Shown here: piece after piece, positions 11,374 to 20,257 of the stretch | How positions within the stretch are numbered: position 1 is the stretch's first letter | Layout: each line of letters starts with the position of its first letter | DNA from: Adiantum capillus-veneris | Taxonomy: Eukaryota; Streptophyta; Polypodiopsida; Polypodiales; Pteridaceae | DNA: 64,000 nucleotides | NCBI GenBank assembly: GCA_014529385.2 | Contig: CM043959.1 | Location: 91,739,529 to 91,803,528, forward strand | Direction: 5' to 3' | Position numbers and translations under genes: made by a program | Notes under the pieces: model-generated | Told to the model about the DNA's origin: nothing | Seen by the model: the letters and a program-made list of their open reading frames with translations, nothing else | Databases searched by the model: none

Positions 11374-13183
11374 GGAAGTGGTGCTAGTCATGCCCTGTTG
11401 GATGGGGAGTTGTTGGCCTGCGAGCCGTGCGAGCCGTACTTAACTGGTGAGTATTGTGCCAATAAAGAAAGCGAAGAGGAATACCAAGCGGATCGGGTTG
11501 ATGTCTATTCCCCGCATGACGGGGGCGAAGCAAGTGCTGGCAGGACTGAATGGACTGATGCTTGTGCCAGAAAATGGAAATTGGCAAGATGTAAGGCTGG
11601 ATGAGGCCTCCGGTGATGCCAACAGGGTGGATGTGAAATTTTGCGGTATTCCTGGTAAACCAAGCTTTGGGAATTTTGATGCCAGCGAGCCATACGAAAT
11701 GGGCAGCAATGAAATGCATGAAGAGGCGGAAGAGAAACACCAGGTAGACCTTGCTGCCTCCTACTTCCCACGTGATGGGGAAAGGGCGAAATATGCGTCG
11801 CAAGGTGAACTACAGCTGGCTGCCTCCTTTGTGCCCGAGAACGGGGCTGTGGAGATCATTGGCGTTATGCCTCGGGCATGCGAGGAGTTGAGGTTGGGCA
11901 GCCCGTCAAGTCAGGATGAGACGGTGAACTTGGAGCGTTGCATGGATGTCGTGATGCTAGGACGCGACCTGAATGTAAGTGATGCGGGCCAGGAAGGGCC
12001 AGTTGATACGCGTATACCCAATCGTATGTTGCTGAGGCGGGGGACCTGTTTGATGTCAAGGCAGCAATGAAATGCATGAAGAGGCGGAAGAGAAACACCA
12101 GGTAGACCTTGCTGCCTCCTACTTCCCACGTGAAGGGGAAAGGGCGAAATATGCGTCGCAAGTTGAACTATAGCTGGCTGCCTCCTTTGTGCCCGAGAAC
12201 GGGGCTGTGGAGATCATTGGCGTTATGCCTCGGGCATGCGAGGAGTTGAGGTTGGGCAGCCCGTCAAGTCAGGATGAGACGGTGAACCTAGAGCGTTGCA
12301 TGGATGTCGTGATGCTAGGACGCGACCTAAATGTAAGGGATGCGGGCCAGGAAGGGCTAGTTGATACGCGTATAACCAATGGTATGTCGCTGAGGTGGGG
12401 GACATGCTTGATGCCGAATCCATCCACCGATGGTAGTTATAGTACAGGTACGAGTAGCCTTGACCTAAGGATGGTCAGGGATGCAGGAATGCCAGCTATG
12501 AGCAAACTGGTTTGGGGCACGTTTGGTAAAGAGAGTTGTGGGGATGCTTGGAAATGGTGGTCAGATTCCCCGCATTCGGGTGGAATGAGCAGTGAGTTGC
12601 CAGAGGTGATGGGTGTGATTCTGATGTGAACGGACATTGATGTGCAAGAAACAGCGGGACAAGATTGGGGGCATGACCTAACAGTAATGCACAGTGATCG
12701 GACCTCAGCTGGGGTTATGGAGATTTGACGGAGAATGTTTTCGAAGCGGTCTTGTGGGTTGTTTGCGGGACCTAAGCTATGTGGGGCGGATCCACAGAGG
12801 TCAGTCGCCATAAGGATACAACTCGGTTGGAAGAAGCAGGCCCTATCGGGACGAACTTGTATGGAACTGAAGAGGACACGAATAGCCAGTTCTCGACTAT
12901 GGTACCCTCGACGAGGGACCCGTTGGCTAGAGATGCGCGAAGCTTGGTTGAGTGCAACTGGAGTCTCCGAGCCTGGTCGGATGGGCCAGACATGATGCTT
13001 TTAGAGGGCTGGATGCCCACTCTCTCAAGGTGTCCTGCGAGACAGCGCGCGACATTATTACTGGCCCAAATAGCATTGACTACCGTAGTCCGGGTTAGAG
13101 AGTCAAGCGAGATACGGGAACATAACAGAATTTGGGCCGAATTTTTAGGGCAGTTAGCCCAAAGACTATGTTTTGAAAGCTGA
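11374..13183 (+). pseudogene. Unknown acidic family, array unit 2b (lacks its start)
   Basis: This copy starts mid-gene at the ggaagtggtgctagtcatgcc point and has no leader or ATG of its own. The first conserved frame is 11447-12070, ending at the 358-bp block boundary. After the second block the main frame (12189-12629) is cut by TGA at 12627 (CGA in units 2a and 3), and another CGA-to-TGA change lies near 12725. The 12735-13183 part is shifted by a one-base loss near 12849 (atcgggacg versus atcggggacg). Two CGA-to-TGA changes in one copy look like decay by deamination of methylated CpG. Confidence 0.6.
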
Positions 13184-13345
13184 AAGGAGAGCTATGCCAC
13201 GTTAGCGAAAAGACACAAATGAGATCGCGACTTTAGATTGTGACTTTTCTTTCTGACTCTTTCTCTGCACCTGACGCGAGTTTCTTCTGCTTTATTCAAC
13301 CTGCTCTTCTCGCAATCTATTCTGCTCTGAAGTAAAGGCAGGTAC

Positions 13346-13348
<3 letters not shown>

Positions 13349-13420
<72 letters not shown>
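13349..13420. repeat. (CT)n tract in the leader of unit 3
   Basis: About 72 bp of CT ends 5 bp before ATG 13426. It is the longest of the three leader tracts in the array. Confidence 0.95.
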
Positions 13421-13424
<4 letters not shown>

Positions 13425-13425
13425 G

Positions 13426-15418
13426 ATGAGTACGGATGCTTTGTGTGTGGATGAAGGAGAAGGAAGTATGGTGGATAAGTGTTATGAGGAAGAAATGGGC
13501 GAGGAAGAATTGGTGAGCAAGCTGGATGCAATGTTCCCAGGCTACGTTGATGCCTATTTCGGGGAAGAGATGTAGAAACTGGAAGTGGTGCTAGTCATGC
13601 CCTGTTGGATGGCGAGTTGTTGGCCTGCGAGCCGTGCGAGCCGTACTTAAATGGTGAGTATTGTACCAATGAAGAAAGCGAAGAGGAATACCAAGCGGAT
13701 CGGGTTGATGTCTATTCCCCGCATGACGGGGGCGAAGCAAGTGCTGGCAGGACTGAATGGACTGTTGCTTGTGCCAGAAAATGGAAATTGGCAAGATGTA
13801 AGGCTGGATGAGGCCTCCGGTGATGCCAACAGGGTGGATGTGAAATTTTGCGGTATTCCTGGTAAACCAAGCTTTGGGAATTTGGTGGCCAGCGGGCCAT
13901 ACGAAATGGGCAGCAATGAAATGCATGACGAGGCGGAAGAGAAACACCAGGTAGACCTTGCTGCCTCCTACTTCCCACGTGATGGGGAAAGGGCGAAATA
14001 TGCGTCGCAAGGTGAACTACAGCTGGCTGCCTCCTTTGTGTCCGAGAACGGGGCTGTGGAGATCATTGGCGTTATGCCTCGGGCATGCGAGGAGTTGAGG
14101 TTGGGCAGCCCGTCAAGTCAGGATGAGACGGTGAACTTGGAGCGTTGCATGGATGTCGTGATGCTAGGACGCCACCTGAATGTAAGTGATGCGGGCCAGG
14201 AAGGGCCAGTTGATACGCGTATACCCAATCGTATGTCGCTGAGGTGGGGGACCTGTTTGATGCCGAGGCAGCAATGAAATGCATGAAGAGGCGGAAGAGA
14301 AACACCAGGTAGACCTTGCTGCCTCCTACTTCCCACGTGAAGGGGAAGGGGCGAAATATGCGTCGCAAGTTGAACTATAGCTGGCTGCCTCCTTTGTGCC
14401 CGAGAACGGGGCTGTGGAGATCATTGGCGTTATGCCTCGGGCATGCGAGGAGTTGAGGTTGGGCAGCCCGTCAAGTCAGGATGAGACGGTGAACCTAGAG
14501 CGTTGCATGGATGTCGTGATGCTAGGACGCGACCTAAATGTAAGGGATGCGGGCCAGGAAGGGCTAGTTGATACGCGTATAACCAATGGTATGTCGCTGA
14601 GGTGGGGGACATGCTTGATGCCGAACCCATCCACCGATGGTAGTTATAGTACAGGTACGAGTAGCCTTGACCTAAGGATGGTCGGGGATGCAGGAATGCC
14701 AGCTATGAGCAAACTGGTTTGGGGCACGTTTGGTAAAGAGAGTTGTGGGGATGCTTGGAAATGGTGGTCAGATTCCCCGCATTCGGGTGGAATGAGCAGT
14801 GAGTTGCCAGAGGTGATGGGTGTGATTCTGATGCGAACGGACATTGATGTGCAAGAAACAGCGGGACAAGATTGGGGGCATGACCTAACAGTAATGCACA
14901 GTGATCGGACCTCAGCTGGGGTTATGGAGATTCGACGGAGAATGTTTTCGAAGCAGTCTTGTGGGTTGTTTGCGGGACCTAAGCTATGTGGGGCGGATCC
15001 ACAGAGGTCAGTCGCCATAAGGATACAACTCGGTTGGAAGAAGCAGGTCCTATCGGGGACGAACTTGTATGGAACTGAAGAGGACACGAATAGCCAGTTC
15101 TCGACTATGGTACCCTCGACGAGGGACCCGTTGGCTAGAGATGCGCGAAGCTTGGTTGAGTGCAGCTGGAGTCTCCGAGCCTGGTCGGATGGGCCAGACA
15201 TGATGCTTTTAGAGGGCTGGATGCCCACTCTCTCATGTCCTGCGAGACAGCGCGCGACATTATTACTGGCCCAAATAGCATTGACTACCGTAGTCCGGGT
15301 TAGAGAGTCAAGCGAGTTACGGGAACATAACAGAATTTGGGCCGAATTTTTTCTCAAAAATGTAAGGGCGGCAGCACTGAGGCTGGCATGGAAAGATGGG
15401 GGTCTCAGACCTGCCTGA
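13426..15418 (+). pseudogene. Unknown acidic family, array unit 3
   Basis: The start MSTDALCVDEGEGS at ATG 13426 is intact and avoids the unit 2a TGA, but the frame stops after FGEEM at 13574, the same lesion as in unit 2a. A second frame covers 13651-14277, ending at the 358-bp block boundary. A third, 14396-15418, gives 340 codons of open sequence, the longest surviving piece of the downstream half apart from unit 1. Near 15346 homology to units 1 and 2 ends: where they continue aatttttagggcaattagccc, this copy reads ttttttctcaaaaatg. It runs directly into the C-terminal module listed next, so unit 3 retains the original end of the gene. Confidence 0.6.
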
Positions 15419-15972
15419 CTAGGGATGCAGACGGTCGGGAAACTGTTTGTTGCACCCTGAGCGGAGGCACTGTGGTGCTGATTGAAATGGGCGCCGATCG
15501 AAGTCACGGAAGGCGGCCAGGGCAGCCTGATTGCTGGACTAATGAGTCCCCTAACTGGTTAGTCAATGGAGCCAAAAAGGGCCCGCTGATGGTGAAGACA
15601 TGCAAAGCCGTTGGCAGGCATGAAGGGAAGGATAACAGAGGTCTCGTCGTTATGATGACTGACCCTCGAACTCAATTGATAGGGAAGGTGAATGCGCACA
15701 GTGACTTCATATGGGACCCCGGAGAAGGTGCCCAATACTCGGATGCGTTCAATTATGGAACAGCATGCATGCGTGGAGGTGCAGAGATAATAGCACGAGG
15801 GAATGCACTTGGCCGGTGCAAGGCTAAGCCAAAAGGATTATGGTCTTTTGCCCGTCTTGATAGACAGGAGGTAAAAAGACGAGTATTGCTCCTAGTGGAT
15901 CAGAAGGTAATGACTCGAATGCAGGCCACAGATGGCCGATGGATTCCCCCTAGGGAAAAACATGCTGGATGA
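15337..15972 (+). CDS. C-terminal module of the unknown family (GRWIPPR module)
   Basis: An open frame of 211 codons, probably not an independent gene but the 3' part of unit 3's ancestor. Its last half matches the minus-strand copy at 35940-36602. Shared words are WDPGEG, DAF, YG, LGRCKAKP and DGRWIPPR, in the same order and at similar spacing. Conservation of protein words between two copies that have diverged in DNA indicates that this module was once under selection as protein. It is cysteine-poor with no membrane segment. I find no known domain. A weaker related tail may extend to about 16200 in the same direction with frame breaks. Confidence 0.5.
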   Translation: MGRIFSQKCKGGSTEAGMERWGSQTCLTRDADGRETVCCTLSGGTVVLIEMGADRSHGRRPGQPDCWTNESPNWLVNGAKKGPLMVKTCKAVGRHEGKDNRGLVVMMTDPRTQLIGKVNAHSDFIWDPGEGAQYSDAFNYGTACMRGGAEIIARGNALGRCKAKPKGLWSFARLDRQEVKRRVLLLVDQKVMTRMQATDGRWIPPREKHAG

Positions 15973-16629
15973 ACAGGAGATGAGCAGGATAAACACGAAT
16001 CGAGGGGCCTGGTAATCACACGGACTGGTATATATCGGCTGGCGGGCACAGCCAGGCAGCAGGTTATGCTGAACCAGAATGAGACTAGACAGAGAACATC
16101 GAGTAGACTGTCTGGGGTAGGAAGACGCATGAACAATCAGAGTGATCGACTTCGAAAGATGCGAAATAGGGCATGGTACCTCCAATTAGGTAGAGTGGGC
16201 ACACTGAGGATTGTATAGCTTTCTTGATACGGTTGGTGCTCGAAGGGCTTGGTAGTCACGAGCAAGGCACGCAGGTGATAAGCAGCGTAAGGAATGCGAC
16301 ACGGCCAAACGATAAAAATAGGGCTGATTCATACGCAGGTACAAGTCTCGGAGCAGCCTACAGTGGGGTTGCGTCCTTGTCGTCACAGGTTGCGAGTGCA
16401 GACATTGAGGAGTCCCACAGTGGGGGCTGTGTGCAGGTGGCAGTCAGAGCCCTGAGCGGGCCAGTTGGAGCCGCAAGCCATCCCAAGGGGGCTGCACCCG
16501 GCCCTAGTTTGCTCTTGGGCTCTTGTGGAGCCCTATGTTGCAAAAAGTCGAGATCAGTCAAACTATTTTTGAAAGTGGTTTGGGTCAAATTAGAGGATGT
16601 CTTCTTTCCCAAACTGCTCATTGCCAGCT
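15973..16629 (+). other. Decaying 3' flank of the unknown family
   Basis: After the TGA at 15972 the same frame stays open for about 80 codons to near 16218 (basic, Arg- and Gln-rich), which suggests that the original protein ended later. From about 16220 to 16630 I see no supported gene; the frames there on both strands are short and unlike anything I know. Confidence 0.4.
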
Positions 16630-17860
16630 GATTTCTTATTTTGTCTCCAGTATCTTTTTGGAATGGTCATAAATTCATGTTCTGAAATCTCTCGGGAAGG
16701 GTGTCCCTTGCAACACGCTAATCATGCGATATGCCTAATCCAGGCAGGAGCCAAGAAGCTCTTGATTGTTTTTGGCAGATGCAAAGTGACGGTCTCTCTC
16801 CATATAGTTTGCTAGGGATTGTTGTTCATAGATTCATGTTCTGAAATCTCTCGGGAAGGGTGTCCCTTGCAACACACTAATCATGCGATATGCCCAATCC
16901 AGGCAAGAGCCAAGAAGCTCTTGATTGTTTTTGGCAGATGCAAAGTGACTATCTCTCTCCAGATAGTTTGCTAGGGATTGTTGGAAAAAGAGACCGTGTT
17001 TGGGAATTCCTTGGTCTACACTGGTGTACTTCTCTCAGAATGCACAAAAAGTGCTTGAGGAGCTTTGTATCCAAGAGGTCATTCTTGCAATGCACTGATT
17101 GCAAGATTTTTCTGATAGGAGAATGGCCAGCTAGCACTGGGCTGTTTTTAGTGAATATAAAGCGAGGGATCTCTCTAGATGCAATCACCTATGCTTGTAG
17201 TTTGCAAGGCACATGGCACTACACAAATGCTGAAATGTGGTGTACTTCAGAAGGAACCACATGATTGCTTGAAGCACTTCGTGTCTCGGATGTCCTGTAT
17301 TGGAATGCACACTGATTGTGCGATTTTCCCAACAGGGGCAGGGCCAACAAACTCTAAGCATTTTTAGTCCATTGCATTGATTGCACTATTTTCCCAATAG
17401 GCGCAGCACTAAGATGCTGGGATGTTTTCATGGATGCAAAATGAGGGTGTCTCTCCAGATGTAATCATCTGAGTTACGCAAGATGCTCATACAGAAAAGT
17501 CTCGGATGTCCTATATTGGAATGCACATTGATTGTGGGATTTGCCCAACAGAGGCAGGGCCAGCAAACTGTAAGCATTTTTAGCAATTGCACTGATTGCG
17601 CTATTTGCTTGATAGGCGCAGCGCTAAGGTGCCAGGCTTTTTTGGTGGATGCGAAATGAGGGTGTCTCTCCAGATGTAATCTTCTGTGTTACGCAAGATT
17701 CTTTGGGATCGCAAAGAAAGGTCAACACTCCAGATGCAATCACTTGCAATTGCATCTTGAAGGCATGTGGTACTAGGCAAAATGTTGATCTATAGGCCTT
17801 CACTCCAAATCTGTCAGCATAGCCAACGCACAAACGATTGCCTTCCCCCTAGGCTTCATG
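16630..17860 (+). pseudogene. PPR-repeat protein relic, plus strand
   Basis: Several PPR motifs in decay lie in series on the plus strand. GKSQEALDCFWQMQSD occurs near 16895-16950, DAITYACSLQ near 17178-17210, VLEAL plus VSDVLYWNAH near 17265-17320, and PDAITCNCILKACGTRQNVDL near 17733-17795. These are the standard pieces of a plant PLS-class PPR protein: helix one, the WNA linker and the LKACG element. Stops and frameshifts separate them all, so no product is expected. The part at 16673-16990 has additionally been duplicated in tandem. Confidence 0.8.
16673..16990 (+). repeat. 159-bp tandem duplication within the PPR relic
   Basis: attcatgttctgaaatctc begins both copies, at 16673 and 16832, and the two copies differ at only a few positions, such as aggcaggagcc versus aggcaagagcc. 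The duplicated piece is about one and a half PPR motifs long. Confidence 0.9.
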
Positions 17861-18033
17861 CATGAGTGTGAAAGCTCTCCATTGGTTCTGACGACTTAGG
17901 ATGTCAGGCCAAGCTTTTGCATCAAATGGCGATCTTTTAGTATGTTCTCTTCTCACTGCCTCTCATAATCTGTTAAAGGAGCTTCTAGTAGCTCCTCAAG
18001 AGCAGATATCATGTGTCCAGAACCTCTTTTAAG

Positions 18034-18571
18034 CTAAAACAAGCCTGACTTTGTGTCTGAGCAAAAGGTCATGAGAGAAACAGACGTGTTACCTTCATCA
18101 AGGACATTACCATCAGCATGAGTATTATGTTGTTTTGACGTTATGAGATCACATAATCCAAGCTTATATTCATTGTCAAGACGTTCTGTAACTATAGCTT
18201 TGCCAATGTCTTTGATAGCAACAGTGGCCATGCTTCTTAGGTTATGATTGTGATTGCTGGCATCTAGTTGAACATAATTGACGGATGTTGCTTCCAAAAC
18301 TTCACCTAGAATGTCGCACAATATACTAATCTTCTTATCTCCACCCAAATCCAAAGCTGAATTTCCTTCTGCTGCAAAGAAATCAACACTGAAACTTTGT
18401 AGAGCATAGAACCATTGCATTGGGAAACAGGTGGAATCATCATAACATCCAGCCGAGTCCGAGCAGGTAGAGGTTTTTGAGTGCTGAGGAAGAGCAGGTT
18501 GTTGGCAGACTGAGGGATATCTATGTGCGTACCATCGCCTTGATTCATATCGCCCACAATGGGGATGTGTT
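18034..18571 (-). other. Left flank of the copia-A insertion: unassigned minus-strand open frame
   Basis: An open minus-strand frame of about 179 codons ends at 18034 and is entered from the copia-A insertion point. Words include DFFAAEGNSALDLGGDKKIS, CDILGEVLE and KLGLCDLITSK. I do not recognise the protein. When copia-A (18572-35274 plus one GTGTT) is removed, this flank joins 35280 onward. The right flank then reads MGSVNPDQKACC towards the junction in a different frame, so one frameshift or an intron would be needed to make a single gene. It may be an exon of a gene destroyed by the insertion, or chance. Confidence 0.35.
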
Positions 18572-18628
18572 TGATACCATATACATGTGGTAGTGATGTG
18601 TGTGAACACACTAGGAATGCCGGGGCAT
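18572..18628 (+). repeat. Copia-A left LTR, plus-strand fragment
   Basis: Matches the first 57 bp of the copia-B and copia-A right LTRs up to ccggggcat, then breaks into minus-strand reverse-transcriptase coding (tggcgatcaatctcacc). Two bases (at) are shared by both partners at the joint. Confidence 0.92.
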
Positions 18629-18689
18629 GGCGATCAATCTCACCATCCGGCTTGCGTTTCAACTTGTAAACCCACTTCGTACCAATGGC
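18627..18689 (-). pseudogene. Copia-A reverse transcriptase start, left of the gypsy insertion
   Basis: Minus-strand coding for GTKWVYKLKRKPDGEIDRH, the first motif of copia reverse transcriptase. It continues directly from LCDLPPGKKAI at 30309, across the gypsy insertion. The final five bases ATGGC are the gypsy target duplication. Confidence 0.92.
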
Positions 18690-19206
18690 TGTAACAGACT
18701 TGGACACTCCAAGTCAAGAATCAACCGCGACAGCACCAAATAACCACTTCAAAACAAGTCACAGATCACAATAGATGTACACTGGCCCGGCGGAGTTCCG
18801 TGCCTAGAGATATTGGCCCCAAAGACTGGCGCCCCTTTTGGTATTTCTTTTTATATTAATCAAATCAAAGTACAAGAGAGTGGCTAGGGTTTCACTCTCA
18901 GACTCTGCGTCCAGATGCTCTAAGAAGTGAAGCCCTCACCACTTATTTAAAGATACAAGGGATGCCCAAAAGTAGAGCCCCAAAAGCTTTTAAAATAAAA
19001 AGCATCAGTTCTCTCTCTCTCTCTTAGAGAGTCTTTTCTCTTTTTTTATAAAAAAAAGCAAAATTCACGGCGCTCATCATTTTCCAAAAAAGAAAAAATC
19101 TTTTTTTTTCAGCCTCCGCGATTTTCGGAAATTAGGGTTTTTGGTAGAAATTAGGGTTTGCAGAAATTAGGGTTTTTGCTATCCGCCATGTCATCACTTT
19201 GTGACA
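18690..19206 (-). repeat. Gypsy 3' LTR (517 bp)
   Basis: Starts TGTAACAGACTTGG and ends CTTTGTGACA on the plus strand, so it is TG...CA bounded in either direction. It contains attagggttt repeats and a stretch of T. Immediately right of it, tacccccctcttga is the polypurine tract when read on the minus strand (tcaagaggggggta). Confidence 0.94.
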
Positions 19207-19671
19207 TACCCCCCTCTTGAAAGCATTGTAATCGACCGCGATTACGCCTGCAAAACCGACAAAAGCCATAAACCGTCTTAGCAGACACTGACTGTTAGTA
19301 CCTACGTACTAGGAACACACATCTAGCACATGTACAAAATCGACAGTCACATCACACGACATCACAGGACATCACCAGACATCACAGGACATCACATGAC
19401 ATTCAACATTCAATTGGATCTTAGACCATGATTTATCGGCAATGTAGCTAGCAATCACATCTAGGTCCAATCGGGACCTCATCGATGTCCGATTGACTAA
19501 CCCCTATTGCAACCATGTCTATTCCAGATCAATCAGACCAAAATGCTGCAGTCATTTCGGCTATCAGTTCCTGCACTCACAAGAAGTCAAGAACAAATCA
19601 GTATCATTATCAGGAATTCCATTTCATAAAGTCATCCAGCAGAATACTGTCAGCTCTCAGTATCCCTGAAG

Positions 19672-19895
19672 TGTTACCATATACATGTGGTAGTGATGTG
19701 TGTGAACACATTAGGGCCGCCGGGCATTTTTTCCCTCTTTAGGAGGTTTTTTCCCCCGTGCATTGTATATACGCCCATCACTCTAGGGCTATCCATCTTT
19801 CCATTGCACACTAAGTAACACACTCTATTGTGTGCCTTGAGCTTCCTTCGTCTTCTCCAAGCTGTGTGTGTTTCTCTGCAACCCTAATTCCAACA
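19672..19895 (+). repeat. Copia-B 5' LTR (224 bp)
   Basis: TGTTACC...CCAACA. It is short for a plant copia LTR. A TATATA at 19766-19771 could be the core promoter, with transcription starting in the cactctagggc region downstream; this is inferred from position only. Confidence 0.96.
19766..19771 (+). promoter_or_regulatory. Candidate TATA box in the copia-B 5' LTR
   Basis: TATATA within cattgtatatacgccc, about 94 bp into the LTR. It is the only TATA-like word in the LTR. In copia-A, the right inversion joint falls exactly at this word (gcgtatata then tgtgcg). Confidence 0.45.
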
Positions 19896-19897
19896 AT

Positions 19898-19909
19898 TGG
19901 TATCAGAGC
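19898..19909 (+). other. Copia-B primer-binding site (tRNA-iMet)
   Basis: TGGTATCAGAGC, complementary to the 3' end of plant initiator methionine tRNA. It lies two bases after the 5' LTR. Confidence 0.95.
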
Positions 19910-20257
19910 AGGTCACGTCCTCCCGGGCTTAGTCGCCAGCTGCTCCAGCACACGCCTGCTCACTTTCTCCGATTTCAGTGAGCTTTGGCGAGCGTTTGCA
20001 GGTCGACAAATATTTTGGGTAAGCTCAAAGAGCTTGGTTTGCTCAGAATTTTGATTTGGGCTCATTTCGGCCTCCGTTTCCACTACAGGCATTACTGCAC
20101 AGGCTATTTCGTCCTTTTGTGCAGAATTTTTGTCAGTGTCGTTTTCTGCATAACAGGTGCCTTACAGTCTTCTACGGTTTGTGCTATATAGCACAGTTTG
20201 TTCCCGCTCCGTTTCTCCTATTTTCGGGCAGTTTTCACATCAGGTGCAGCATTAACC

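Larger units (their letters stand above)
7240..15345 (+). repeat. Tandem array of an unknown gene family (units 1, 2a, 2b, 3)
   Basis: A unit of about 2.2 kb is repeated in direct orientation: unit 1 about 7240-9410, unit 2a 9411-11373, unit 2b 11374-13139 and unit 3 13140-15345. Each complete unit starts with ttagcccaaagactat, has a CT microsatellite directly before an ATG, and carries the same coding sequence at very high identity. Units 2a and 2b are joined by a deletion that removed the end of 2a and the start of 2b, including 2b's leader and start codon. Within each unit a block of about 358 bp is also duplicated in tandem. The near-identity points to recent unequal crossing-over or assembly-scale amplification. 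Confidence 0.95.

Noticed and set aside
14644-15507. Long antisense frame (287 codons) over array unit 3, and similar ones over the other units
   Set aside because: It lies opposite the family's coding strand, repeats in every unit because the units are near-identical, has no motif, and its text is not shared with the diverged locus at 36-46 kb, unlike the sense strand.
18316-18340. A word of about 22 bp (aatatactaatctt then ttatctcc) shared by 18316 and 36009
   Set aside because: The flanking DNA does not align and the match is too short to establish a common origin, although both lie near insertion joints.
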